Part shown: positions 1 through 10,360 of the stretch, piece by piece | Layout: each line of letters starts with the position of its first letter | Numbering within the stretch: the first letter of the stretch is position 1 | NCBI GenBank assembly: GCA_026120185.1 | Contig: JANUWF010001497.1 | Coordinates: 2,716,501-2,780,500, forward strand | DNA from: Voacanga thouarsii | Lineage: Eukaryota > Streptophyta > Magnoliopsida > Gentianales > Apocynaceae | DNA: 64,000 nt | Direction of reading: 5' to 3' | The notes under the pieces: model-generated | Database searches by the model: none | The model's input: only the letters and a program-made list of their open reading frames with translations | Told to the model about the DNA's origin: nothing | Made by a program: the position numbers and the translations under genes

Positions 1-173
1 TGGTTGAAAGTACGCTCAACAATAATCTTGTTTGAAGCTCTCCTACTACACCATTCCTCATAAGAGGCATCGACAAACTCAGTAAGTCTAAGAGAAAAGG
101 GATCAACAAATGATGGAATTGAGGACGAGGAAGGTCTCGCCCTTTTAGATGGTTGACTCCTCATTCTAGACAT
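1..173 (-). pseudogene. Plant transposon-protein-like ORF, N-terminal part (copy A)
   Basis: Minus-strand reading frame starting at an ATG at 173 (MSRMRSQPSKRAR...) and running off the left edge. The start is basic and serine-rich, then comes an FVDAS.EEW segment shared with copies B and C. It resembles the N-terminus of the 'putative plant transposon protein' family found in many plant retroelement ORFs; the molecular role of that family is not established. Only about 57 codons are visible. Confidence 0.6.
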
Positions 174-1288
174 GGTCACAGAAGGAATGAAGTACTAAGA
201 AAAGAGAACAGATATGCTCAATCACTGAAGAGAGTATAGCTACCCCTACATAGATATATCTCAAATTTCACACAACCCTCAACCAAGCTCACAATCCACA
301 AACCACAACTCCTTCAATGTATATCAACTCTAACACCCAATTCAATCAACCATTTTCACCCAATGCAACAAAACTTGCACAAAGCATGTAAAAGTCCACT
401 GTAAAGAATAACTTGTGTTGATATCCTCAAAGCATGCTAGTAGACATGATCATGTGAATGAAGGCAATGGTATTATGTGATCAGTAATGCAGTTTCAATA
501 GATTCAAGTGTCTCCAATAACCATAATTCTAGCCCGAGCAGTATGAATTCTTGAATGATAACAAGCATGAATCAAGTAATGCAGGCTCAATACTCCTAAG
601 GTAATCTAATGAATGAAACTCAAGTAGGAATGCACAATCGTAGAATATATAATTCCCAATTTTCGTCCAAAATCGTCCCTATAATGAGAAAAAATCAATT
701 CCATCAATTTAACCGTAGGACTTAAATAAAAATTATACCTTTAGGCTCTTATATGCATGGGCAAGCAAAAGATGTAAGCTTTTTGCAAAAATCTACTCCA
801 TTTGCTTGTGGATTGAATGTGCTATTGTTGTGAAAAATCAAAGCTTTTGATGTGTTTGATCCGTAGGATCAATAAAAAAAGAAGGAAAGAGATGTTATGG
901 AAGTGTTTAGAAGTTGAAAAATCAAACTTTGGGCACTAATAGATGTGAAGTCGGCGTAGGCTTGAGAGATTTTGCGAGGGATAAGGGAGGTTTCGAAGAA
1001 AAAATGGCCAAAATGGCCCTTTAATTTTGTTCCTCCTGATAGGAACCGGCGCCGACGCTGGTTCTGTCCTGTACGATTAAATTTATTTATTTATTTATTT
1101 TTATGAACATGCAAAAACACACGTATGCTGAAAAAAAATACTATAAATTAAAAATTATCCTTAACACAAAATAAAAGGTAAAGAAAAGATGAAAGAACTG
1201 CTTCAAGGTTTTCCACGGTTATGATCCCGTGGATTTTCTTCCTAATTCCCTGGAAGTGTTCTTGCTTGACGATCTCCCATGAGTTTGG
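174..1288 (-). other. Noncoding spacer between gag and second ORF (copy A)
   Basis: AT-rich spacer with no supported gene, conserved in copies B (6259-7365) and C (13311-14435). Near 1030-1075 it holds a short GC-rich island, AACCGGCGCCGACGC, that stands out from its AT-rich surroundings and is degraded differently in each copy. A T-rich or TTTA-repeat stretch follows at about 1080-1100. Confidence 0.6.
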
Positions 1289-2553
1289 CTAGTTGACCAA
1301 TCTGGTTTTTTCTAAATTGCGCATGGAAGCCTCTAGTTTCCTTGTTGTTGCATCGACTCCTTGGAACTTAGCCTCCATGATACTTACCAATTGGCCAATC
1401 AATTCTTCTAATGGTGGTTTTTGAGGTGCTGCCGTGGTGTTTATGGAGTTTGGATTCCTTTGGTTACCTCTAAAATTGAAAGAACTTTGCCTAGGTGGAT
1501 TCCCATTGCTCCAAGAGAAATTAGGATGATTTCTCCAGCCAGAATTATATGTAGAACTATATAGATTGTTACCTGGCCGGACATTACCTTCGAGGGCCGC
1601 TTGTTCTGAAGCTTCTTGGAGTGACCCCATCTTTTGGCATTCATGATTGGGGTGCCCTACTCCACAGAAATCGCAGTTGACGCTTAACAGTTGGCCTTGA
1701 GGCATCACCAATTGCTCCATCTTTTGGGTTAAGGTGTTTACCTTAGCCTCTAATACTGCCATAACATCCACTTTGTGTACTTCTTTCATACGGGCATTTG
1801 ACCTTGCCTTTCCACAAGAATAGTTATTAGAAGCCAAATTTTCAATAAGCTAAAATACTTGTTCCGGGGTCTTATTGTTGATGGAACCCCCTGCAGAAGA
1901 GTCCACCACTTGTCTTGTTGCAAACGTGAGGCCATTTAAGAAGATAAGCATTTGCATCCCCTGCTCGAATCCGTGGTGTGGGTATTTTCTTAACATTTCC
2001 TTAAATCTCTCACAACTCTCATATAAGAGTTCATAATCCTAAGCTTGGCTGTCCTAGCTAGAGGAAAATATTTGGCCAAAAATTTTTTAGCTGAGGCATT
2101 CCAAGTTGTGATGGAACCTGTAGGTAAAGACTTTAACCAAGATTTAGCTTTATCTCTAAAGGAAAAGGGAAAAAGTCATAATTTAATGTCATCATAAAAA
2201 AAACCATTCATCTTGAAGGTATCACAAATCTCAAGAAAACTGGCTAAATGAGCATTGGGATCCTCTTCTGGTAACCCATCAAATTGAACCATATTCTGCA
2301 CCATTTGAATAATATTGGGTTTTATTTCAAAATTTTTGGCATCTACCCTAGGTCTAGTGATACTCGAGCCTAAGCCCGAGATTGTGGGTTTCACAAAGTC
2401 GTTCATAATTCTCCTATCATTCCCAACATTGTTCTATTGAGCACCGTCCATCTCGACAATCAGATTCCTTTGAATTGTTCAGTGAATTTTTGTTAACGTC
2501 CTCTCGATTTTAGGGTCAAAATCGACTATCTCGTTGTTGGATTTTTGGGTCAT
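1289..2553 (-). pseudogene. gag: Gag of Tat/Athila-like element (copy A), broken
   Basis: Capsid/nucleocapsid polyprotein. The start ATG at 2553 begins MTQKSNNEIVDFD, shared by all three copies. The capsid core is recognisable from FDGLPEEDPNAHLASFLEI (around 2250-2310), typical of Tat/Athila-type plant gag. Further on come MASNNYS and a zinc-knuckle-like C-x2-C-x3-H-x4-C (CDFCGVGHPNHEC, around 1635-1675), a predicted nucleic-acid-binding motif. The frame is broken between about 1838 and 2175, including a deletion of about 38 bases near 2038 relative to copy B. Without the breaks the protein would be about 430 residues. It ends at a TAG at 1289-1291, not followed by a protease. Confidence 0.82.
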
Positions 2554-2826
2554 GTACCATGGGTAATACCTAAGAAAACAAGAAGCAAGATTAGCGATAT
2601 ACTTAATGGTTAAAATAACACAAATACAAGGTTATATATTTAGTAATTCAAACTCAGTCCAAGTTAGTTGGTTAAGTTAGGTTAGGTTACAAGGTTATAC
2701 TAGAATACACGAAATACAAAAGATAGAACCGTTTTGCAGAAAGAACAAATATACATATTTACCTATTGACATATTTACATATTTACATGGTTAAATTGAC
2801 AAAATTCGAGTTTTCATGTTATTGTT

Positions 2827-2843
2827 CCCCGACAACGGCGCCA
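2827..2843 (-). other. Primer binding site, tRNA-Asp type (copy A)
   Basis: On the minus strand TGGCGCCGTTGTCGGGG, complementary with one mismatch to the 3' end of plant tRNA-Asp. It lies 6 bases inside the LTR boundary at 2850, the normal place to prime minus-strand DNA synthesis. Confidence 0.85.
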
Positions 2844-2849
2844 AAAACT

Positions 2850-4225
2850 TGACGCGTTTAGACTTGGGTATAAAAATCATACAAAACTAAGAGCAATCCC
2901 TCATCATTAACTGAGCATAAGGTTAAAACAAGTGTCGATCCTCAAGGAACAAGTAGATATTAATTACCCTTCTTTTATTGTTCAGCCGACTCGATAAAAT
3001 GAAAAATAAATAAAATTAAAATTAAAAAGAAAATAAAAATAAAAATATGTATATGTCTATGTCAAGGATGTAGATTTATGTAACTCAAGCCATTGTTTAG
3101 ACAAACATGATCTTAAAGAACTTAACCATTATCATAACCAATCATTCTCTTGACATCATGGAGGATGAAGGTAGACTCACTTTGATGGTCGATCCATGAA
3201 ATCCCTATCTCCTAGATAAATTAGAATCATTTGGTCCATCTCAACTAATTCATCCAAAAGGCGCATTAAACACAATCCTTAATTAAATTCTCATGGTCTC
3301 GGCAAATTTAGAACATGAAATTAATCAATGAACCCTTGGTCTCGGAAGACATCAATTAATCTTCAATTACCAATTCTTAAACAATCAACCCCCTTTGGTC
3401 CAGTAAGTCAATTGCAAACAGAATATGAAATTACTAAATCGAAACACCCATCAAACCTCTTTGTTCCAGCAAGTCAATGGATAGAATTAACTACTAATCT
3501 CTTAATAAGTATAAGTAATTGAATACCAAGAATAATAACCAATTAATCAAAAGATCAAATAACTCTAGAAATCATGAATATCTAAAATAATATCGAATTA
3601 TAATAAAATAATTAAAATATCATTGTTCAAGAAAAAGAAAACAAAGTAAAAGAAAGAACTCATAGACAAGCCTCCTTCTTCTTCCTTTGAAAACCTTCTT
3701 GTACAACCCTCCTTGAACTTTGAAGAATTCTCCTTGGACTGAGTGATTTTCTATGATGATTAATGAATTCTCCCATTTTCCCTTGCGTTTTCCATCTATT
3801 TATAGGCTTAAGAGGTGCCTAAACTCTTAGCTACAAAGTTTCTTGGCCGAGTAGAAGTTGGAAGCTACTAAAACTCTTCAGATTTCCAAAAATGTGTAGA
3901 AAGATTGCAGCACCGCCTCAAGGACAGACCACAGCCAGCGATGCCTTGGTTCTATTTCTCCACTCGTCCGCCGATTTTTCTCCGAATTGTGCGCATACAT
4001 TCCAGAGTGCAGCCGGCGCCAATTCCTGCCTTGCAGCCGGCGCCACCTCTGCACTGCTTCACGACGATTTTGCTTTGTTTTACCCAAAATCCTGAAGTAA
4101 TGACCAAAATACCTTTCCAATGGTAAAATCTCAAATATGAAAAATTATGACCAGTTATTTCACAAAATGTATTACAAAAGAACCTCAAATAACTAAGCAA
4201 AGTATAACCAATTTAGCTCCTATCA
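2850..4225 (-). repeat. LTR shared by copies A and B
   Basis: About 1376 bp, from TGACGCG to TATCA on the plus strand. Its lower side abuts the primer site of copy A, so it is the 5' LTR of A. Its upper side abuts the polypurine tract of copy B, so it is also the 3' LTR of B. That double role marks an array made by recombination between LTRs. The U3 part carries GC-rich GCCGGCGCC blocks at about 3930-4050, upstream of a TATA box. Confidence 0.88.
3796..3804 (-). promoter_or_regulatory. LTR TATA box
   Basis: TATAAATAG on the minus strand, identical in all three LTRs of the array (also 9894-9902 and 17008-17016) and about 420 bp from the 5' end of the LTR. Transcription would begin about 30 bases lower and run through U5 and the primer site towards gag. 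Confidence 0.7.
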
Positions 4226-4228
4226 CAA

Positions 4229-4264
4229 TCCCCCACACTTAACTCTTTGCTTGTCCTCAAGTAA
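4229..4264 (-). other. Polypurine tract and upstream module (copy B)
   Basis: On the minus strand TTGAGGACAAGCAAAGAG is followed by TTAAGTGTGGGGGAT, which abuts the 3' LTR end at 4225. This is the expected plus-strand primer for second-strand DNA synthesis. The GAGGACAA ... AAGTGTGGGGG module also occurs at 10326-10360 and, internally, at 11781-11815. Confidence 0.75.
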
Positions 4265-5526
4265 AGTATCAAGAACAAGTAGGAAAAACACAAGGTTTTA
4301 ATCACTCACTCAATTCCAGAACCATATCTTCAATGCTTTCTTTATTCATGAACATAAAACATATGATACCAAATCTTTCACAGCCAATGCAAGACTTGTG
4401 TAGTGATAAATGTCTTAGTAGAACCATCTCAATACTTTATAATATTCTCAAACCATTGGAAAGAAGTCAGTTTAAAGAGAGTATGCATTCCATATGCTTA
4501 CTTTTCATACACTATCTCCACTAATCCGAGACATATCATGATTCTACTTAGATCAAGTAGGACTTTTAAGCTTGTAATGTAAGGCTAAAGGTTTGTAATG
4601 TGGCTTAGCAAACGAAGGATATAGGAACATCAAAAGTCAAAGAAAAATTGAGAGTAATCAAGAAAAGGATACCCAAAATAAACCTATAATTCCCAATTCT
4701 TCTTTTTCTCCTATTCCACGAATCAATCAAACCATAACCTTATATAACAACCCTTATGCATTTCAAGCAAATCCTGCATTGTTCTTCTTCTTCTTCTTTC
4801 TTTTCTTCACCTTTTCTTATTATCAACTCTTTTCCTCACAAGATCACCCAATTTTTCAGCAATCGTGTCAAGTGTTTTATATGAACTTAATTTTACAGTT
4901 CACTCACCATCCTTTTTGTGATCGTTTTCCTCTTCCTTTTTTCAAAGCCTTTTCAATTCTCTCTATTTTTTTTTCTCCTCTTTTGTTTTCACTGTTGCTA
5001 TTCTTTTCTTCTTTCTCAACTTTTACAGCTCACCATTCTTTTCTTTCTCAAATTTTTTTTCAACTTCTTCCTTCCATTCCACTTCCTTTCTTTTCCTAGC
5101 TCCACTCGTAATTGATCCATGACTGAAAGTAACAAGTCATGATCTCCATCCCTACATTTTTTTCCAACATACATATATTTTCATCCTTCAAGAGCATAAA
5201 GATTTGGAAATTATACAAACTCTCAGCACAAGGAATGGACAAAATATCGTGACGGGTTTTAAAGAAAGAAATCACCAATTTAGGATCAAAATAGGCACAG
5301 GGATAATATGACAATAGGTAGGCTTGAAAAACTCAAACTATCCAAAGAAGGCCTATTACCGTTATCCCTAAGTTAAATCATGAATATCTTTCTTATTTCG
5401 CCTTAAGAGGTATTCAAGTAAGTTCTAGAATGTTACTTGAATTTTAGAGAAAAATAGGTTTAAGAATAATGCACAGCATTTGATCAAGAACTACTTTGTC
5501 CAAGTGAGTGCAAAAAGTCATGCATA
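4265..5526. other. 3' noncoding region with long pyrimidine-rich tract (copy B)
   Basis: No supported gene. From about 4770 to 5110 the plus strand is nearly all C and T (TTCTTCTTTCTTTTC-like), so the element's sense strand is purine-rich. Open frames here, such as 4779-5099, translate to Phe/Leu/Ser-rich low complexity and are artefacts. The equivalent in copy C is 10870-11200. Confidence 0.6.
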
Positions 5527-6258
5527 AAGGCTTTTGTGGAGTGACGGTGATGAACAACCTCCCTAATAGATTGGATGATCAAAGGAGCAAGAGAGATAGG
5601 TAATGTGTTCATCATCCGATGTAGAATATAAGTGTCAATAAGCTTAGTTTCATTGAAACCACTTGCACGGGGAACAACATTAAACCCAAACATGTACACC
5701 AACGCCCGAAAGTTGGCTGCCAAGGCATTGTTGGTATAAAAACTGTTAGCTTGGAAGGCATTAAGCTTATATAAGCCTTGGGTTGCTTGTGTCCCCCTAA
5801 CATCCCAATTCGGGTCCGAAAGAATCTTTTGATTATTCACATCAATCTCTTGCCAAATATCACCATAAAACTGGAGGAGGTGGGATAATTAGTTTTATGT
5901 GTTGACAATAGGAACTCCTTTCACTCTTGTTTCAATATGCGGGAGATGTTTATTACCCTTGTCCATCATATTAGCATAGAATTCCTTGACAAGCACGGGG
6001 CAAAACTTCCCTTTCACTTGCACTATGGATCCCCAACCTTGTCATCTAAACATCATTCCTAATTTAAGTGCCCAGTCTAAGGTGGGGGAGAAAGTACGCT
6101 CAACAATAATCTTGTTTGAAGCTCTCCTACTATACCATTCCTCACAAGAGGCATCGAAAAACTTAGAAGGTCTATGAGATAAGGGATCAACAAATGAAGG
6201 AATTGAGGATGAGGAAAGTCTCGCCCTTTTAGATGGTTGACTCCTTGCTCTAGATATG
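5527..6258 (-). pseudogene. Plant transposon-protein-like ORF, truncated (copy B)
   Basis: Same ORF as in copies A and C. The start codon is lost: where A and C have ATG-TCT-AGA, this copy reads ATA-TCT-AGA. Two pieces are readable: KFFDASCEEWYSRRAS (about 6100-6180) and the conserved core MFGFNVVPRASGFNE through LIIQSIREVVHHR (about 5545-5700). The frame then enters noncoding sequence because about 950 bp, including the whole C-terminus, is deleted. The family match (putative plant transposon protein) is from pattern recognition only. Confidence 0.68.
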
Positions 6259-7365
6259 GTCACAGAAGGAATGGAGTACTAAGAAAAGAGAACAGATATG
6301 CTTAATCACTGAAGAGAGTATAGCTTCCCCTACACAGATATATCTCAAATTTCACACAACCCTCAACCAAGCTCACAATCCACAGACCACAACTCCTTTA
6401 ATGTATATCAACTCCAACACCCAATTCAATCAACCACTTTCACCCAATGCAACAAAACTTGCACAAAGCATGTAAAAGTCCACTGTAAAGCAAAACTTGT
6501 GTTGATATCCTCAAAGCATGCTAGTAGACATGATCATGTGAATGAAGGCAATGGTATTATCTGATCAAAAATGCAGTTTCAATAGATTTAAGTGTCACCA
6601 ATAACTATAATTCTAGCCCGAGCTATATGAATTCTTGAATGATACAAGCATGAATCAAGAAATGCAAGCTCAATACTCCTAAGGTAATCCAATGAATGAA
6701 ACTCAAGTAGGAATGCACAATCATAGAATATATAATTCCCAAATTTCGTCCAAAACTGTCCCTATAATGAGAAAAAATCAATTCCATCAATTTAACCGTA
6801 GGACTTAAATAAAATTCATACCTTTAGGCTCTTATATGCATGGGTAAGCAAAAGATGTATGCTTCTTGCAAAAATCTACTCCATTTGCTTGTGGATTGAA
6901 TGTGCTATTGTTGTGAAAAGTCAAAGCTTTTGATGTGTTTGATCCGTAGGATCAATAAAAAAGAAGGAAAGAGATGTTATGAAAGTGTTTAGAAGTTGAA
7001 AAATCAAACTTTGGGCACTAATAGATGTGAAGCCGGTGCGGGCTTGAGAGATTTTGTGAGGGAGAAGGGAGGTTTCGAAGAAAAAGTGGCCAAAATGGCC
7101 CTTTAATTGTGTTCCTCCTGATAGGAACCGGCGCGGGCGCTAGCTCTGTCTTGTCCGGTTCAATTTTTTTTTTTTTTAATGAACATGCAAAAACACACGT
7201 ATGCTAAATAAAAATACTACAAAATAAAAAATTGTCCTTAACACAAAATAAAAAGTAAAGAAAAGAGGAAAGAACTGCTTCAAGGTTTTCCACGGTAATC
7301 ATCCCGTGGATTTTCTTCCGTATTCCCTTGTAGTGTTCTTGCTTGACGATCTCCCATGAGTTTGG
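6259..7365. other. Noncoding spacer (copy B)
   Basis: Equivalent to 174-1288 and 13311-14435. AT-rich, no supported gene. It carries the same isolated GC-rich island at about 7120-7145 (AACCGGCGCGGGCGC) followed by a poly-T run. Confidence 0.55.
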
Positions 7366-8656
7366 CTAGTAGACCAATCTAGTTTTCTAAATTGCGCATG
7401 GAAGCCTCTAGGTTCCTTGTTGTTGCATCGACCCCTTGGAACTTAGCCTCCGTGATACTTACCAATTGGCCAATCAATTCTTCCAATAGTGGTTTTTTAG
7501 GTGCTGTCGTGGTGTTTATGGAGTTTGGATTCCTTTGGTTACCTCTAAAATTGAAAGAACTTTGCCTAGGTGGATTCCCAATGCTTCAAGAGAAATTAGG
7601 GTGATTTCTCCAGCCAGAATTATAGGTAGAGCTATATAGATTGTTACCTGGCCGGACATTACCTGTGAGGGCCGCTTGTTCTGAAGCTTCTTGGAGTGAC
7701 CCCATCTTTTGTCATTCATGATTAGGGTGCCCTACTCTACAGAAATCGCAGTTGACGCTAAACACCTGGCCTTGAGGCATCACCAACTGCTCCATCTTTT
7801 GGGTTAATGCGTCTACCTTAGCCTCTAATACTACCACAGCATCCACTTTGTGTACTCCTTGCATACGGGCATTTGACCTTACACTTCCCCAAGAATAGTT
7901 ATTAGAAGCCAAATTTTCAATAAGCTAAAATACCTGTTCCGAGGTCTTATGGTTGATGGAACCCCCTGCAAAAGAGTCCACCAATTGTAGTGTTGCAAAC
8001 GTGAGGCAATTTAAGAAGATATGCATTTGCATCCCAAGCTCGAATCCGTGATGTGGACATTTTCTTAATATTTCCTTAAATCTCTCCCAACTCTCATATA
8101 AGGGTTCAAAATCCAGTTGTTGGAAGGCGAAGATTTCATTCCTAAGCTTGGCTGTCCTAGCTGGAGGGAAATATTTGGCAAAAAATTATTCAACTAAGGT
8201 ATTCCAAGTTTTAATGGAACCTGTAGGTAAAGACTTTAACTACGATTTAGCTCTATCTCTAAAGGAAAAGGAAAAAATTCGAAATTTAATGGCATCTTCA
8301 GAAACACCATTCATCATAAAGGTATCACAAATCTTAAGAAAAGTGGCTAAATGAGTATTGGGATCCTCTTCCGGTAACCCATCAAATTGAACTATATTCT
8401 GCACCATTTGAATAATATTGGGTTTTATTTCAAAATTTTTGGCATCTACCCTAGGTCTAGTGATACTCGAGCCTGAGTCCGAGATTGCGGGTATCACAAA
8501 GTCGTCCATAACTCTCCTATCATTCCCAACATTGTTCTGTTGAGCACCGTCCATCTCGACAATCAGATTCCTTTGAATTGTTCGGTGAATTTTTGTTAAC
8601 GTCCTCTCGATTTTAGGGTCAAAATCGACTATCTCGTTGATGGATTTTTGGGTCAT
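7366..8656 (-). pseudogene. gag: Gag of Tat/Athila-like element (copy B), broken
   Basis: Starts at the ATG at 8656 (MTQKSINEIVDFD). It runs open for 138 codons through FDGLPEEDPNTHLATFLKI to the end of the capsid first half near 8240, where a stop falls. The second half is recognisable at 7912 downward: MASNNYS, a coiled-coil-like AVVLEAKVDALTQKMEQL and the zinc-knuckle-like CDFCRVGHPNHE, whose last Cys is a stop here. It ends at TAG 7366-7368. The order and length match copies A and C. Confidence 0.8.
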
Positions 8657-8929
8657 ATACTAAAGGTAATACCTAAGAAAACAAGAAGTAAGTTTAGAGA
8701 TATACTTAATGGTTAAAATAACACAAATACAAGGTAACAAAGTTAGTAATTCAAACTCAGTCTAAGTTAGTTGGTTAAGTTAGGTTAGGTTACAAAGTTA
8801 TACTAGAATACACGAAATACAAAAGATAGCACCGTTTTGCAGAAAGAACAAATATACATATTTACCTATTGACATATTTACATATTTACATGGTTAAATC
8901 GACAAAATCCAAGTTTTCATGTTATTGTT

Positions 8930-8946
8930 CCACGGCAACAGCGCCA
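8930..8946 (-). other. Primer binding site, tRNA-Asp type (copy B)
   Basis: Minus strand TGGCGCTGTTGCCGTGG, a tRNA-Asp-type site with two apparent mutations, 6 bases from the LTR edge at 8953. Confidence 0.78.
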
Positions 8947-8952
8947 AAAACT

Positions 8953-10322
8953 TGACGCGTTTAGACTTGGGTATAAAAATCATACAAAACTAAGCGCAAT
9001 CCCTCGTCATTAACTGAGCATAGGGTTAAAACAAGTGTCGATCCTCAAGGAACAAGTAGACATTAATTACCCTTCTTTTATTGTTTAGCAGACTCGATAA
9101 AATAAAAAATAAATAAATAATTAAAAATAAAATAAAAATAAAAATATGTATATGTCTATGTCAAGGATGTAGATTTATGTAACTCAAGCCATTGTTTAGA
9201 CAAACATGATCTTAAAGAACTTAACCAATATCATAACCAATCATTCTCTTGACATCATGAAGGATGAAGGTAGACTCACTTTGATGGTCAATCCATGAAA
9301 TCCTTATCTCCTAGATAAATTAGAATCACTTGGTCCGTCTCAACTAATTCATCCAAAAGACGCATTAAACACAATCCTTAATTAAATTCCCTTGGTCTCG
9401 ACGAATTTAGAACATGAAATTAATCAATGAACCCTTGGTCTCGGAAGACCACAATTAATCTTCAATTACCAATTCTTCAACAATCAACCCCCTTATGTCC
9501 AACAAGTCAGTTGCCAACAGAATATGAAATTACTAAATCGAAAACCCATCAATCCCCTTTGGCCCAGCAAGTCAATGGATAGAATCAACTACTAATCTTG
9601 TAATCAACATAAGTAATTGAATACCAAGAATAATAACCAATTAATCAAAAGATCAAATAACTCTAGAAATCATGAATATCTAAAACAATGTCAAATTACA
9701 ATAAAACAATTAATATATCATTGTTCAAGAAAAAGAAAACAAAGTAAAAGAAAGAACTCATAGACAAGCCTCCTTCTTCTTCCTTTGAAAACCTTCTTGT
9801 ACAACCCTCCTTGAACTTTAAAGAATTCTCCTTAGACTGAGTGATTTTCTATGATGATCAATGAATTCTCCCATTTTCCCTTGCGTTTTCCATCTATTTA
9901 TAGGTTTAAGAGGTGCTTAAACTCATAACTACAAAGTTCTTGGCCGAGTAGAAGTTGGAAGCTACTAAAACTCTTCAGATTCCCAAAAACGCGAAGAAAG
10001 ATCGCAGCACCGCCTCAAGGACAGACCACAGCCGGCGCCGCCTTGGTTCTGTTTCTCTGCTCATCCATCGATTTTTCTCCGAATTGTGCGCATACATTCC
10101 AGAGTGTAGCCGGCGCCGGTTCCAGCCTTGCAGCCGGCGCCGCCTCTGCTCTGCTTCGTGATGGTTTTGATTTGTTTTACCCAAAATCCTGAAGTAATGA
10201 CCAAAATACCTTTTCAAGGATAAAATATCAAATATGAAAGAATATGACCAGTTGTTACACAAAATGTATTACAAAAGAGCCTCAAATAACTAAGCAAAGT
10301 ATAACCAATTAAGCTCCTAACA
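8953..10322 (-). repeat. LTR shared by copies B and C
   Basis: About 1370 bp, close in sequence to 2850-4225. It serves as 5' LTR of copy B (primer site below) and 3' LTR of copy C (polypurine tract above). It keeps the best-preserved GC-rich promoter blocks of the three LTRs: GCCGGCGCCGCC at about 10031, AGCCGGCGCCGGTTCC at about 10108 and GCAGCCGGCGCCGCC at about 10131, all upstream of the TATA box at 9894-9902. Confidence 0.88.
9894..9902 (-). promoter_or_regulatory. LTR TATA box
   Basis: TATAAATAG on the minus strand, 100 to 250 bases downstream of the GC-rich palindromes in the same LTR. Confidence 0.7.
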
Positions 10323-10325
10323 CAT

Positions 10326-10360
10326 TCCCCCACACTTCACTCTTTGCTTGTCCTCAAGCA
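10326..10360 (-). other. Polypurine tract and upstream module (copy C)
   Basis: Minus strand GAGGACAAGCAAAGAG then AAGTGTGGGGGAA, next to the LTR end at 10322. Expected plus-strand primer. Confidence 0.75.

Larger units (their letters stand above)
1..2849 (-). mobile_element. Gag-only LTR retrotransposon copy A, interior (partial)
   Basis: Interior of a Tat/Athila-like Ty3/gypsy-type element read on the minus strand. From high to low coordinate it holds a tRNA-Asp primer site, gag, a spacer of about 1.1 kb and the N-terminus of a plant transposon-protein-like ORF, where the window ends. The same order repeats in copies B and C, so what lies left of position 1 is expected to be the rest of that ORF, a polypurine tract and an LTR. 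No protease, RT or integrase motif was found between gag and the second ORF, which suggests a non-autonomous element relying on pol from another element. Confidence 0.85.
2850..10322 (-). mobile_element. Gag-only LTR retrotransposon copy B (LTR to LTR)
   Basis: About 7.5 kb with 5' LTR 8953-10322 and 3' LTR 2850-4225; both LTRs are shared with neighbours in the tandem array. Interior order on the minus strand is primer site, gag, spacer, truncated plant transposon-protein-like ORF, pyrimidine-rich block and polypurine tract. Compared with copy C it lacks about 950 bp (equivalent to 11625-12573), which removes the C-terminus of the second ORF. No pol is present. Confidence 0.87.

Noticed and set aside
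4779..5115. Hydrophobic open frames, also at 10853-11219
   Set aside because: They are translations of a pyrimidine-rich tract, low complexity, on the strand opposite to the element, and not conserved as protein between copies B and C.
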